Below are positions 9,079 through 18,411 of a DNA stretch of 44,232 bases, in pieces. Every line of letters starts with the position of its first letter. The stretch's first letter is position 1. The position numbers and the translations under genes were made by a program. The notes under the pieces were generated by a model that worked only from the letters and a program-made list of their open reading frames with translations, had not been told where the DNA came from and did no database searches. Source of the DNA: Polyangium aurulentum (GTDB lineage: Bacteria > Myxococcota_A > Polyangia > Polyangiales > Polyangiaceae); contig CAMCKZ010000016.1 in NCBI GenBank assembly GCA_945875545.1, positions 1 through 44,232 of the forward strand, read 5' to 3'.

Positions 9079-12000
9079 ATGCTCGTTCTGCCCGGTGCCC
9101 CCGCTCTTTCCGACGCCCGCCTCGCGAAGCTTCACGCGATTGCGCTCGTGGGCAATCCCGGGGTGACGGGGATAACTGCACACTACATGCACTTTGTGGA
9201 GTGCGGTGAAACGGCGACCGCCGTCGAACGAGACCGCCTCGAAGCCATTTTGGGAATCGATGCACAATGCATGCGTCGTTCCGGCGATCACGGCTTCATC
9301 GTGTCGCCCCGGGTCGGCACGATCAGCCCGTGGTCGTCGAAGGCCTCGGACATCCTGGGGAGGTGCGGCCTTGGGTCTCTTGGCCGCATTGAACGCTGCG
9401 TCGGGTATGGATTTTCAGGTGAAATCATCAATGAATCCATGCTCTTCGCGAACATCCACGACCGCATGACCGAGTCGGTTCTTCGTAGCGACAACGACGC
9501 GCGGGCCCTCTTTTCCAGCGACCTCCCGCGCAAGCTCTCACGTGTTGACCTCCTCGGGAGAGGGGCTTCGGCGATCGAAGACGCGAACGACACACTGGGG
9601 CTCGCGCTGTCTCCTGACGAGGTCGCGTACCTGGCCCACTCGTTCACGCAGGCGCAGCGCAATCCCACGAACGTTGAGCTCATGATGTTCGCCCAGGCCA
9701 ACAGCGAACACTGCCGCCACAAGATTTTCAACGCGAACTTTGTCGTCGACGGCGTCGCGCAAATTCGCTCGCTTTTCGATCTTATCAAGCTCAGTACGGC
9801 GGCGAGTCCAGCCGGTGTATTGTCGGCGTATACCGATAACGCGGCCGTCATTGCAGGCTCTCTCGGCGGGCGATTCTTCCCGCGCGAAGACGGCGTTTAC
9901 CGCACGACCGAAGAGCCGATCCATATTCTCGCCAAGGTCGAAACGCACAACCACCCGACTGCCATCAGTCCCTTTCCCGGGGCGGCCACGGGCGCGGGCG
10001 GCGAAATTCGCGACGAGGGTGCAACGGGTCGAGGCGCGAAACCCAAGGCGGGCATCTGTGGCTTCGCCGTTTCTCACCTGCGCCTGCCCGGTGCGCCGCG
10101 GCCTTGGGAGTCCATAAACCCAGGGAAACCTCAGAGAATCGTCGACCCGCTGCGCATCATGATTGACGGACCCCTTGGGGCTGCCGCGTTCAACAACGAG
10201 TTTGGGCGACCGAACATCGGCGGCTTTTTTCGTGATTTCGAACTCCAAGTTCCGACCCATGCCGGCCCCGCGTGGCGCGGTTTTCACAAGCCCATCATGG
10301 TCGCGGGCGGACTCGGCAGCGTGCGCCCAATGCACGTGAAAAAGGGCATCATCGAGCCGGGCCATCTCGTGATCGTTCTCGGCGGGCCCGCGATGCTCAT
10401 CGGTCTCGGGGGCGGAGCAGCCTCGTCCGTGGCAAGCGGTGCATCGAGCGAAGACCTGGATTTTGCCTCGGTTCAGCGCGACAACGCGGAGATGGAGAGG
10501 CGCTGCCAAGAGGTCATCGATCGGTGTTGGCAGATGGGCGATGGCAACATACTTCGGTCGATCCACGACGTGGGCGCGGGTGGCCTCTCCAATGCCCTTC
10601 CGGAGCTCGTACACGAGTCCAAACGCGGCGCCGTTTTTCAGTTGCGCGCCGTGCCCACCGCCGAACCTGGACTCGCGCCCCACGAGCTCTGGTGCAACGA
10701 GGCGCAGGAGCGTTACGTCCTCGCGATCAACGAGAGCGATCTCAGTATTTTCGAGGCTATTTGCAGGCGGGAGCGCTGCCCATTTGCGGTCGTCGGCCGC
10801 GCCACCGAGCCTGCGGATTTGCTCGTCGAGGACGCGCTGCACAACGATTCGCCCGTCTCGATGCCCATGCATGTTCTCCTCGGCAAGCCTCCGAAGATGA
10901 CGCGGAATGCGGACCGCGTGGACCGGCCCGGAGACGATTTCACGGGAGCCGAATTGCCCCTCGGCGAGGCCCTTACCCGCGTGCTGCAACAGCCTACCGT
11001 TGCCGACAAAAGCTTCTTGCTCACCATCGGCGACCGATCGGTGACCGGGCTTGTGACGCGCGATCCCTTCGTTGGTCCCTGGCAAATCGCCTGCGCCGAC
11101 GTTGCTGTAACACAGGCAAGCTACAACGTATATGTTGGCGAAGCGATGGCCATGGGCGAGCGGTCACCGGTCGCCATTTTGAACCCCGCAGCCTCGGCGC
11201 GCTTGGCCGTGGCGGAGGCCCTAACGAACGTATGTGCCGCGTATGTTGGGGAGATTGGTCGTGTAAAACTGAGCGCGAACTGGATGGCAGCCTGCGGCGA
11301 ACCCGGTGAAGACGCCGCTCTCTTTGACGCGGTGCAGGCGGTGGGCGCTGAGCTCGCGCCCGCCCTCGGCATTGCGATTCCCGTGGGAAAAGACAGTCTA
11401 TCCATGCGCACGGTGTGGAGCGATGGCGGAGAAAAGAAGAGCGTCGTTTCGCCGTTGGCCCTCGTCGTCACAGCGTTTGCGGCCGTCAAGGACGTGCGAA
11501 AGACGCTCACGCCCCTCATGGATTTCTCGGAAAATGGGCGTGCGGATCTTGTGCTGATCGACCTTGGCCGCGGGCGCTGCCGCCTCGGAGGCAGCATCGT
11601 GGCGCAGGTGTACGAGAGCATCGGCCGCGAGACCCCGGACCTCGACGACCCCAAATTGCTGCGGGCTTTTTGGGAGCTCATACAGACGTCGCATGACGAT
11701 AACTACCTCGCGTCTTACCACGACAGATCCGACGGCGGGCTTGCGATTACCCTGCTCGAAATGGCATTTGCCTCCGGCGCAAGCTTGTCGATTTCTCTTC
11801 CGTCCGGGCAAGCGTCCGGGCAAGCGTCCGACCTCGCGGTTCTCTTTTCCGAGGAACTGGGGGCCGTCGTGCAAGTGCGGGGCGCGCACCGCGAGGCCTT
11901 CTTTGCTCGCGCGAAGTCCCTCGGCCTTGAGCCTTGGACGCACGCGATTGGCACCGCCGCGCTCGGGCGCTCGATTCGGATCACGCGCGAGGGCCGAGCC

Positions 12001-12972
12001 CTCATCGATGGCGACCGGTTCGCGCTGCGGGCCCAGTGGAGCGAGGTGACCCATCATGTGGCGCGACTTCGCGACGACGCCACGTGCGCCGACGAAGAGC
12101 ACGCGCTTCGCGTTGATCCTGCGAATTCTGGGCTCACAGCGCTTGTCGCCTTCGACGCGGCCCGCGATATTTCCGCGCCCTACCTGAACCTCGGAGCCCG
12201 CCCGCGCGTAGCGATCTTTCGCGAGCAGGGGGTCAACGGCCACGTCGAAATGGCCGCCGCTTTCGACCGCGTGGGCTTCGAATGCGTAGACGTGCACGCG
12301 ACCGACCTCCTCGAAAAACGCGTGCAGCTTGCAAGCTTTCGAGGGCTCGTGGCATGCGGCGGATTTTCTTACGGAGACGTGCTCGGCGCGGGCCAGGGCT
12401 GGGCCAAGTCGATTCTTTTCGACCCCAGCGCGCGTGAACAATTTGAAGCATTTTTCCAGCGTTCAGACGCGTTCACCTTGGGCGTGTGCAACGGATGCCA
12501 GATGCTCGCGAACCTGCGCGAGCTCATCCCCGGCGGCGGCCTGTGGCCCCGTTTTCGTCGAAACCGCAGCGAGCAATTTGAGGCCCGTGTCGCGATGGTT
12601 CGCATCGAGGAGAGCCCATCGATTTTCTTCCGCGGCATGCACGGCTCGCATCTTCCAGTGGCCGTCGCCCACGGCGAAGGTCGCGCGGTTTTTGACAACG
12701 CCGCCGCCCAAATGGCAGTCCGCGAGGCGGGACTTTGCGCCGCGCGTTTTGTCGATGGCCGCGGCGATAGAACCGAGGTTTACCCGCTAAATCCCAACGG
12801 ATCCGTCGGCGGCCTCACCGCCATCACGACCCCCGACGGGCGCGCAACCATCCTGATGCCGCATCCGGAGCGGGTCATTCGCACGGCCCAACTTTCATGG
12901 CATCCGCGCGACTGGCACGACGACTCACCGTGGCTGCGCTTCTTTGGCAACGCGCGAGCCTGGGTCGATTAG
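9079..12972 (+). CDS. purL: Phosphoribosylformylglycinamidine synthase, single-chain
   Basis: Fourth step of purine synthesis: FGAR plus glutamine and ATP give FGAM. This is the long one-chain form (1297 aa) known from Gammaproteobacteria and eukaryotes rather than the PurS/PurQ/PurL complex. The N-terminal PurS-like domain ([12 protein letters not shown]) is followed by two AIR-synthase-like halves with [19 protein letters not shown] (about 289) and [16 protein letters not shown]. The C-terminal glutamine amidotransferase has the nucleophile in GVCNGCQML (about 1136) and the His-Glu pair in PHPER (about 1260). The ATG at 9079 aligns with the family start; an in-frame TTG at 9043 is an alternative. 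A 12-bp duplication gives SGQASGQAS near residue 910. Purine regulation could involve the inverted repeat upstream. Confidence 0.97.
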   Translation: MLVLPGAPALSDARLAKLHAIALVGNPGVTGITAHYMHFVECGETATAVERDRLEAILGIDAQCMRRSGDHGFIVSPRVGTISPWSSKASDILGRCGLGSLGRIERCVGYGFSGEIINESMLFANIHDRMTESVLRSDNDARALFSSDLPRKLSRVDLLGRGASAIEDANDTLGLALSPDEVAYLAHSFTQAQRNPTNVELMMFAQANSEHCRHKIFNANFVVDGVAQIRSLFDLIKLSTAASPAGVLSAYTDNAAVIAGSLGGRFFPREDGVYRTTEEPIHILAKVETHNHPTAISPFPGAATGAGGEIRDEGATGRGAKPKAGICGFAVSHLRLPGAPRPWESINPGKPQRIVDPLRIMIDGPLGAAAFNNEFGRPNIGGFFRDFELQVPTHAGPAWRGFHKPIMVAGGLGSVRPMHVKKGIIEPGHLVIVLGGPAMLIGLGGGAASSVASGASSEDLDFASVQRDNAEMERRCQEVIDRCWQMGDGNILRSIHDVGAGGLSNALPELVHESKRGAVFQLRAVPTAEPGLAPHELWCNEAQERYVLAINESDLSIFEAICRRERCPFAVVGRATEPADLLVEDALHNDSPVSMPMHVLLGKPPKMTRNADRVDRPGDDFTGAELPLGEALTRVLQQPTVADKSFLLTIGDRSVTGLVTRDPFVGPWQIACADVAVTQASYNVYVGEAMAMGERSPVAILNPAASARLAVAEALTNVCAAYVGEIGRVKLSANWMAACGEPGEDAALFDAVQAVGAELAPALGIAIPVGKDSLSMRTVWSDGGEKKSVVSPLALVVTAFAAVKDVRKTLTPLMDFSENGRADLVLIDLGRGRCRLGGSIVAQVYESIGRETPDLDDPKLLRAFWELIQTSHDDNYLASYHDRSDGGLAITLLEMAFASGASLSISLPSGQASGQASDLAVLFSEELGAVVQVRGAHREAFFARAKSLGLEPWTHAIGTAALGRSIRITREGRALIDGDRFALRAQWSEVTHHVARLRDDATCADEEHALRVDPANSGLTALVAFDAARDISAPYLNLGARPRVAIFREQGVNGHVEMAAAFDRVGFECVDVHATDLLEKRVQLASFRGLVACGGFSYGDVLGAGQGWAKSILFDPSAREQFEAFFQRSDAFTLGVCNGCQMLANLRELIPGGGLWPRFRRNRSEQFEARVAMVRIEESPSIFFRGMHGSHLPVAVAHGEGRAVFDNAAAQMAVREAGLCAARFVDGRGDRTEVYPLNPNGSVGGLTAITTPDGRATILMPHPERVIRTAQLSWHPRDWHDDSPWLRFFGNARAWVD

Positions 12973-13028
12973 CGCGCTTCGACCGATTGTTCCTGGCGAA
13001 GCCCGAGACCAGGGTTACGTTGGGGCCC

Positions 13029-13925
13029 ATGCGCTGGGATGAAGACCACGACAGCAACGACGTCGACGATCGACGCGGCGACAGCCCCCTTTCCGGGCTT
13101 AGTGGCGGCGGTGGCGGCGGCGGTTTCTGGTTCCTGCTGCAGGTTTTGCCCTGGCTCGTGCAGTCGCCGATGGGGCTGATGTTGGCCGTCGGTTTTGTTG
13201 GATTTGTAGGCATTCGCGCGCTCGTCGGCGGCGGCGCGCCCGCGCACGAGGCGCGCCACCAGCAGGCCAGCCACGGGCCCCAGAGCGCCACAAAAGACGC
13301 GAGTTACCACTTCGTCAGCTTCGTTCTCGACGACGCCCAGGCCACTTGGCAGCGCGTCTTCGACGAGAACGGTTTGCGTTACCGGCGCTCACGGCTCGTC
13401 ATGTATGCGGGTCGTACGCGTACGGGCTGCGGACTAGGTGAGGCTGCTATGGGGCCGTTCTATTGCCCGGGCGACGAACGCACGTACCTTGACGTGTCTT
13501 TCTTTCGCGAACTGGAACAGCGTTTTGGCGCACCCGGAAAGTTCGCCCAGGCCTACGTCATCGCCCACGAAATCGGCCATCACGTGCAAAAAGTCTTGGG
13601 AACGAACGAAAAACTGGGCCGGTTTGGCCACAAAGAGGGCGCTGAAGGCGGGTCTGTGCGGCTTGAGCTGCAGGCCGACTGCTACGCAGGAATGTGGGCC
13701 CACGGCACGCAGGCCCGGGGCGTCCTTGAACCGGGCGACTTCGAAACCGCCATCAAAGCCGCGCAAGCCATCGGCGACGACGCCCTCCAGCGGCGCGCAC
13801 AGGGGTACACCGTGCCCGAGTCGTTCACCCACGGCACCTCCGAGCAGCGCATACGCTGGCTGACCCGCGGCTATGAAAAGGGAACCCTCGACGCCTGCGA
13901 CACCATCCACGCCCGCGAGCTCTGA
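13029..13925 (+). CDS. YpfJ-like neutral zinc metallopeptidase
   Basis: A 298-aa membrane-anchored protein of the putative neutral zinc metallopeptidase family (YpfJ, DUF-type; physiological substrate unknown). It starts MRWDEDHDSNDVDDRRGD, an 'RW..' acidic opening seen in the family, followed by a Gly-rich stretch and a hydrophobic segment (about residues 32-65). Then come TGCGLGEAAMGPFYCPGDERTYLD, the zinc site HEIGHHVQ (HExxH) and ELQADCYAGMWAH, which supplies a downstream Glu that probably acts as third ligand. The two Cys in the TGC...YC block could be disulphide-bonded if the domain is periplasmic. The ATG at 13029 lies 57 bp after the purL stop. A longer frame beginning inside purL (12897) is rejected because the extra residues are not family-like. 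Confidence 0.88.
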   Translation: MRWDEDHDSNDVDDRRGDSPLSGLSGGGGGGGFWFLLQVLPWLVQSPMGLMLAVGFVGFVGIRALVGGGAPAHEARHQQASHGPQSATKDASYHFVSFVLDDAQATWQRVFDENGLRYRRSRLVMYAGRTRTGCGLGEAAMGPFYCPGDERTYLDVSFFRELEQRFGAPGKFAQAYVIAHEIGHHVQKVLGTNEKLGRFGHKEGAEGGSVRLELQADCYAGMWAHGTQARGVLEPGDFETAIKAAQAIGDDALQRRAQGYTVPESFTHGTSEQRIRWLTRGYEKGTLDACDTIHAREL

Positions 13926-13944
13926 GCGCGCGCCCCGCGCACTT

Positions 13945-14598
13945 CTACGTGGTCGGTGCGGGCTCGCGGCGGCTGCGCAGCCACGCGATGAATGGCGGCG
14001 CGATCGAGATGACCACAATGACGTAAACGATGCGCTCGATGGACTTAGCGTCGAATATTTTTCCTAGAAAATACCCTAGCGAAGTCATCGATGCGACCCA
14101 CGCGACTCCGCCGCCAATGTTGAACTGGGCGAAGCGGGAGTAGGGCATGTTTCCGATGCCTGCAACGATGGGCGCGAACGTGCGAGCGAAGGGCATGAAG
14201 CGCGCGACAACGATGGTCTTGCCGCCATGCTTCGCGAAAAAGTCGCGGGTTGCGAGCAAGTGGTCGCGCCTAAAAAAACGCGACTGTTCGCGCTCATAGA
14301 GTGCCGCGCCCGCCCTGCGTCCAAACGCGAAACCCACCGCGTCGCCGGCGATGGCCATGACCATCAGAACAACGTTCAGCACGAGAAGATTGACGAAGGG
14401 ATCGAGCCCCATGGGGTTAATCATTCCGCTGTTCACCAAGACGCCGGCGGTCACGAGAAGCGAGTCGCCCGGGAGGAAAAAACCCACGAGCAATCCGGTT
14501 TCAGCGAAGATGATCGCCATCAGCACCGGGTAGCCGCCCCAGTTGATGAGACCCGGCAAATTGCTAAGAAAATGAATCAACGAACGAACAGCTTCCAT
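13945..14598 (-). CDS. DedA-family membrane protein
   Basis: Polytopic inner-membrane protein of 217 aa from the DedA/SNARE-associated superfamily; characterised members act in lipid-carrier recycling and membrane homeostasis. Family signatures are FAETGLLVGFFLPGDSLLV (the E...PGDSLL re-entrant motif, about residues 30-50), AIAGDAVGFAFGRRAG and the second conserved block ARFMPFARTFAPIVAGIGNM with its essential Arg and Pro. At least four hydrophobic segments can be counted. The ATG at 14598 is used; a GTG at 14610 would add four residues. It is convergent with the metallopeptidase (19 bp apart) and divergent from the oxidoreductase at 14733. Which lipid it moves cannot be told from sequence. 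Confidence 0.92.
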   Translation of the reverse strand: MEAVRSLIHFLSNLPGLINWGGYPVLMAIIFAETGLLVGFFLPGDSLLVTAGVLVNSGMINPMGLDPFVNLLVLNVVLMVMAIAGDAVGFAFGRRAGAALYEREQSRFFRRDHLLATRDFFAKHGGKTIVVARFMPFARTFAPIVAGIGNMPYSRFAQFNIGGGVAWVASMTSLGYFLGKIFDAKSIERIVYVIVVISIAPPFIAWLRSRREPAPTT

Positions 14599-14732
14599 GC
14601 GGCGCGGCACTAGTCGGCTTGTGACCCGGTCGCAAGCAAGAGGCGGTTCTTCTTTTCACCGCGACGATTTCGACCCTCGCTCCCGCGTTCCAACTCTTGC
14701 TCTCGAACCCCTCCTGCCCACAGGTGCATCCC

Positions 14733-15767
14733 ATGCCCATGACCTGCCTCGCCATTCAGCTCGAAGGCGCTTTCCACGTCGGCAATTTGGTCCTTCGCGA
14801 GCTGCCCCTCGGCGAGCTTGCACCTCACCACGTGCGCGTCGCCATTCGCGCGGCCAGCCTCAACTTTCGCGACCTCTTGATGGTGCGCGGCGTCTACAAC
14901 CCCAAGCAGCCGACGCCGCTGATTCCGTGCAGCGACGGCGCGGGCGAAGTTTTGGCGGTCGGGGCGAACGTGCGCGCGTTCAAGGTCGGCGACCGGGTTA
15001 CCACGTGCTTTTTTCAGGATTTTTGCTCGGGAGAGGCCACCCGAGAAAAGATGAGCACGAGCCTCGGTGGCCCTATTCAAGGCACACTTCGTACGGTTTG
15101 CGACTTCCTTGAAACAGGTCTCGTCCATACGCCGTCTTACCTAACCGATGGGGAGGCCGCAACGTTGCCGTGCGCAGCGCTCACCGCGTGGAACGCCCTC
15201 GTCGAACAAGGAAATGTGAAACCCGGGCAAACGATTTTGCTCCAAGGCACCGGCGGCGTTTCGATCGCGGCCCTGCAGATCGCCCGCGAACTTTTGGGGG
15301 CGCAGGTAATTCTTCTCTCGCGAAGTGCTGAAAAACTCCGCCTCGCAAGCGCATACCGGCTCCTCGGCGCTATCGACACCGGCGCCACGCCCGACTGGAG
15401 CAAGGCTGCGCGCGCTCTCACGCCGGGCGGACGGGGAGTCGATCACGTGGTCGACGTGGGCGGTGCTGACACCCTTCAACAGTCGATTCGCGCGCTTCGG
15501 CCTGGCGGCACCGTCTCGGTGATTGGCGTGCTGTCCGGAGCGAAAACCGAGCTTCAACTCACCCCGATGCTGATGCAAAATCTCCGCCTTCAAGGCGTCT
15601 TGGTGGGCACGCGCGAGATGCAACTGCGCATGAATGCGGCCTACACGTCAGCGGCAATCAAACCTATTATTTCTCAGCAATTTTCCCTGGCCGAGGCCCG
15701 CCAAGCCTTCGCCGCGCTTGCCCTCGGTGCTCACTTTGGCAAGGTCGTCATTCGCGTCGATGCGTGA
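14733..15767 (+). CDS. Zinc-free MDR alcohol dehydrogenase/quinone oxidoreductase-like
   Basis: NAD(P)-dependent oxidoreductase of the medium-chain superfamily, 344 aa. The N-terminal GroES-like domain contains SLNFRDLLMVRGVYNP and PLIPCSDGAGEVLAVG. Where zinc-dependent enzymes have a GHE motif this protein has CSDGAGE, and the catalytic zinc ligands appear to be absent. The Rossmann part has LLQGTGGVSIAALQIA followed by HVVDVGGADTLQQSI. It looks closest to the MDR7-type group of NAD(P)-dependent alcohol dehydrogenases, substrate unknown. The ATG at 14733 has AGG upstream; a second ATG follows at 14739. It is divergent from dedA (134 bp with no recognisable site) and convergent with tolB (9 bp apart). 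Confidence 0.88.
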   Translation: MPMTCLAIQLEGAFHVGNLVLRELPLGELAPHHVRVAIRAASLNFRDLLMVRGVYNPKQPTPLIPCSDGAGEVLAVGANVRAFKVGDRVTTCFFQDFCSGEATREKMSTSLGGPIQGTLRTVCDFLETGLVHTPSYLTDGEAATLPCAALTAWNALVEQGNVKPGQTILLQGTGGVSIAALQIARELLGAQVILLSRSAEKLRLASAYRLLGAIDTGATPDWSKAARALTPGGRGVDHVVDVGGADTLQQSIRALRPGGTVSVIGVLSGAKTELQLTPMLMQNLRLQGVLVGTREMQLRMNAAYTSAAIKPIISQQFSLAEARQAFAALALGAHFGKVVIRVDA

Positions 15768-15776
15768 GCATCAAAC

Positions 15777-17117
15777 TCACGGCTCCCAGCGCAAACTTTC
15801 GCCTTCCACCTTGGCAACGATTTGCTGATTGAGCCCTTGCGGATTGGCCATGAAGAGCCCACCGCGACTCGAAAAAAAGGCAATCATGCGGCCGTCCGGC
15901 GAACAGGCCGGGTACTTGTTCGACCCCTGCCCTTGCGTGAGCCTCTGCAGGCTTCCGCCATCCGGATCGATGGAAAAGACGTCCCATACGCCGCCCTCGC
16001 GGCCCATGAAAAGAATGCGCATGCCCTGCGGCGTGCCGCACCACGTGGGCGCCATATTTTCCTTGCCCCGCCATGTCACGCGTTTGCCCTCGACATAAAT
16101 TTGTTGCGTCCCGCCCACATCCGACGCCCACGCGAGGCGACCGTCGGAGGAGAACGCGGGGTGCGTGCTTAGGCCCCCCTGGGTGACACGCTGAGGCTCT
16201 TTCGCGCCGAGTTCGCCCTTGAAGACGTCTGCGCGTCCGCCGCTCGCTACAACGGCCGCCAGGCGCTTTCCGAAGAAGGCGACGCCCAACGCGAGGCCGG
16301 TCTGTTCAAACACCGGAGCGGGCACGCCGACTTTGAAGATCGCGAACGAACCGTTGGTTTGGCTGCCCGAATAATAGACGCCGCCGGGGCCGAATGCAGG
16401 GGCCTGCGCCACGTCTTGAGGGGCCGGAAGGCGCCCGAGCCCCGAGCCATCGGCGTCGATGACGAAGATGCCGCGCTTGCCTTTTTCCGTGCGCGAACTG
16501 AAAACCAAACGACCGCCAAACGAGCCCGGCGTGCCTGTGAGCCACTTGATGACCTCGTTGCAAAACTGATGGGTAACACTTCGCATACTCTCTTTCGATA
16601 CATCGTATGCCTTCGTTAGTACAGCGTCTCTGCTTCGGCTTACCGCAAACAGCCTAAATGTAACGCGCGTCGCCTCGACCTGCGTTTTTACGACGTATTC
16701 CGCCCCGACTTCGCGCCAGGAGCGGTCGTCGATGCGCGTCGTTTCGCCCGCTACGTCGCCCTTGAACGAGCGCGGATCGATGACCTCCACGAGGGACGAG
16801 AGCTGAAAGTCGCGACTCATCACGTCCGCCGACATGGCGTCGTCGGTCCCCTGGGCAGCCACGACCGCGACCTTGAAGAGGGCGCGCGCGGCACCCGAAA
16901 CATCGATCTCGGTGACCTCAGCGGCTCGCTCTTCTCCAAGTTGCGGAAGGGGGCCTTCGTCGTGGGATACGACGGGAGGGGCAGTCGTTGCCGGGGCCGT
17001 TACCGGGGCCGTTACCGGGGCCGTTGCCGGGGCCGGCGTGGAAGCTGCGCCGAGCGGAAGCGCGGCAAGGGAAAAGGCGGCCAGAGCGGCAAAGGCAAAG
17101 CGTGGCATGAGGTCCAT
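15777..17117 (-). CDS. tolB: TolB-like beta-propeller periplasmic protein
   Basis: Periplasmic component of the Tol envelope-constriction system. The start MDLMPRFAFAALAAFSLAALPLG is a signal peptide ending near AASTPA. A Thr/Ala/Pro linker made by a 12-bp repeat follows, then the TolB N-terminal domain (IDVSGAARALFKVAVV; MSRDFQLSSLVEVID) and a propeller with PD40-type blades such as FVIDADGSGLGRL, THPAFSSDGRLAWASD and KYPACSPDGRMIAFFSS. The length of 446 aa is normal. The linker between the signal peptide and the TolB_N domain is longer than in typical TolB. The ATG at 17117 is used; an upstream TTG (17141) and the ATG at 17108 are alternatives. It is the last gene of tolQ-tolR-tolA-tolB on this strand. 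No pal gene follows; the next gene is convergent. Confidence 0.9.
   Translation of the reverse strand: MDLMPRFAFAALAAFSLAALPLGAASTPAPATAPVTAPVTAPATTAPPVVSHDEGPLPQLGEERAAEVTEIDVSGAARALFKVAVVAAQGTDDAMSADVMSRDFQLSSLVEVIDPRSFKGDVAGETTRIDDRSWREVGAEYVVKTQVEATRVTFRLFAVSRSRDAVLTKAYDVSKESMRSVTHQFCNEVIKWLTGTPGSFGGRLVFSSRTEKGKRGIFVIDADGSGLGRLPAPQDVAQAPAFGPGGVYYSGSQTNGSFAIFKVGVPAPVFEQTGLALGVAFFGKRLAAVVASGGRADVFKGELGAKEPQRVTQGGLSTHPAFSSDGRLAWASDVGGTQQIYVEGKRVTWRGKENMAPTWCGTPQGMRILFMGREGGVWDVFSIDPDGGSLQRLTQGQGSNKYPACSPDGRMIAFFSSRGGLFMANPQGLNQQIVAKVEGESLRWEP
16986..17033 (-). repeat. 12-bp tandem repeat in tolB linker
   Basis: Four contiguous copies of CGTTRCCGGGGC (plus strand; R is G in copies 1 and 4, A in copies 2 and 3). 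On the coding strand they give TAPV/TAPA units just after the signal peptide. The period of 12 keeps the frame. Confidence 0.85.
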
Positions 17118-17171
17118 TGGGGCAGGAGTTGGAGAGTACAACGGGAAGTCAAGTCAAATCGGTCGCGGAGC

Positions 17172-17978
17172 TTAGGGCTGAAAATTCACCACGATCGTCT
17201 TGCCGCGAAAGACGGCAGCTTCGTCCGCCGGGGGCTCCGGGAGCGTCGTACGTTGGTCGCGAAGGAGCAGCAACATGTTGCGCGCCGAGTCGTCGAAGAA
17301 CTCGTTGCCGCTCGACCTCACGGGCTTCTCCGAAACCGCGACGATGTGCATCGTGGCGTCGGTGGTGATGGCGTACTTGACCGTGAGCTGGGCCACGTCG
17401 CCGGGCGTCAAGAACGACGGAATGCGCCAATAACGGCCAAAAAAATCCTTCAACTGGGCAGCGTAAATACTTCCGGCGCGCACCTTCGACGGGTCGGTCT
17501 GTGTGCCAAAACTGCTGCCGCCCGCCGCGCCCGCCGCGCCCGTACTCGGGGGCCCCGCATCGGAAATCGGCGCCACGACCGGCGCATTTTTCTCCGCGAA
17601 GGCTTCCGCTTTTTCCGCAAAGCGCGAGAGGGAATCGTCTTCTTTCGCGACCTTCGGCTGCGGTCCCGCGTCGCGTTTTACGACCGGCTCGTTGGAGGCG
17701 TTTTCGGACGCGACGATCACATCGCTCGGCTTCGTCGGCATGGGCGGCGCTGCACGCTGTGGCAGTTCAAACACCCGAGGCGCGTCACCAAGTTTCAGCA
17801 ATTCTGCAGCAATAACAGGGGCTGGTATATAGGTGCGCTCAGTCGTACGCATACGCACATACCCGGCCATCGTGAGCCCCACCATCGCGGCCGGTATGGC
17901 ATGCACCGCAAACGCCAGAGCGAGCCCGACGGCCCATTCGTCCGGGGCGTGATGCGCTTGGGGTCCTGTCGATCGCAT
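17172..17978 (-). CDS. tolA: TolA/TonB-like energy-transducing protein
   Basis: A 268-aa protein with one N-terminal membrane helix (about residues 15-40, WAVGLALAFAVHAIPAAMVG), a periplasmic spacer rich in Pro, Ala and charged residues including an EKAEAFAEK helix, and a C-terminal domain (from about 175: YAAQLKDFFGRYWRIPSFL) like the TolA/TonB C-terminal fold. By position directly after tolQ and tolR it should couple the proton-driven motor to TolB and the outer membrane. The spacer is much shorter than the long helical domain of Escherichia coli TolA, so a TonB-type assignment cannot be excluded. The start codon is one base from the tolR stop, which implies coupling. A Gly/Ala stretch (GAAGAAGG) is encoded by a short GC-rich repeat. 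Confidence 0.75.
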   Translation of the reverse strand: MRSTGPQAHHAPDEWAVGLALAFAVHAIPAAMVGLTMAGYVRMRTTERTYIPAPVIAAELLKLGDAPRVFELPQRAAPPMPTKPSDVIVASENASNEPVVKRDAGPQPKVAKEDDSLSRFAEKAEAFAEKNAPVVAPISDAGPPSTGAAGAAGGSSFGTQTDPSKVRAGSIYAAQLKDFFGRYWRIPSFLTPGDVAQLTVKYAITTDATMHIVAVSEKPVRSSGNEFFDDSARNMLLLLRDQRTTLPEPPADEAAVFRGKTIVVNFQP

Positions 17979-17979
17979 C

Positions 17980-18408
17980 TTATTTCACGACGAGTGGATC
18001 GGTCACCATCCCGAGTTTTTCCACGCCCGCCGCCCGCGCTGCGGCCATCGCGCGCAGCACCACGCCGTAGCGCACGCCCTCGTCGGCCTGAATATACAGT
18101 TCCTTGTCGTCGCGCAGCCGCGCGTTCGTTCGCAAGCGATCGGCCATGCCCACGGTGATTTCATCTTTGCCCAAGAAGACCCTTTCGTCCTTCGTGACCG
18201 TAAGAATCAGCTTCGATTCATCGGTCGTCATGGGCGACGTTTTCGCCTTCGGAAGGTCGACCTGAACGCCCGTGTGAAGCATGGGAGCGGTGACCATAAA
18301 GATGACGAGCAAGACCAGCATGACGTCGATGAGCGGCGTCACGTTTATCTCGTTAAGGCCTCCCAAACGCCTGCGTTTTCCCCCGCTAGAAGAGAGTGCA
18401 GCCCCCAT
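17980..18408 (-). CDS. tolR: TolR/ExbD-type biopolymer transport protein
   Basis: A 142-aa single-span membrane protein. After a basic N-terminus (GGKRRRLGGLNEIN) comes the signature NVTPLIDVMLVLLVIFMV, whose Asp is the proton-conducting residue of the TolR/ExbD family. The periplasmic part (VQVDLPKA..., KDERVFLGKDEI, ELYIQADEGVRYG) has the standard ExbD fold pattern. It lies between tolQ (3 bp upstream) and the tolA-like gene (1 bp downstream). Together TolQ and TolR form the proton-motive-force motor. ExbD is the alternative name for this family, but linkage to tolB favours TolR. Confidence 0.93.
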   Translation of the reverse strand: MGAALSSSGGKRRRLGGLNEINVTPLIDVMLVLLVIFMVTAPMLHTGVQVDLPKAKTSPMTTDESKLILTVTKDERVFLGKDEITVGMADRLRTNARLRDDKELYIQADEGVRYGVVLRAMAAARAAGVEKLGMVTDPLVVK

Positions 18409-18411
18409 GAC

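Noticed and set aside
9538-11085. 515-codon open frame antisense to purL
   Set aside because: Same reason: purL is certain on the plus strand and the antisense product shows no domain.
16941-18158. 405-codon open frame opposite tolB and tolA
   Set aside because: Product is Arg-rich low-complexity sequence and covers two convincing genes on the other strand.
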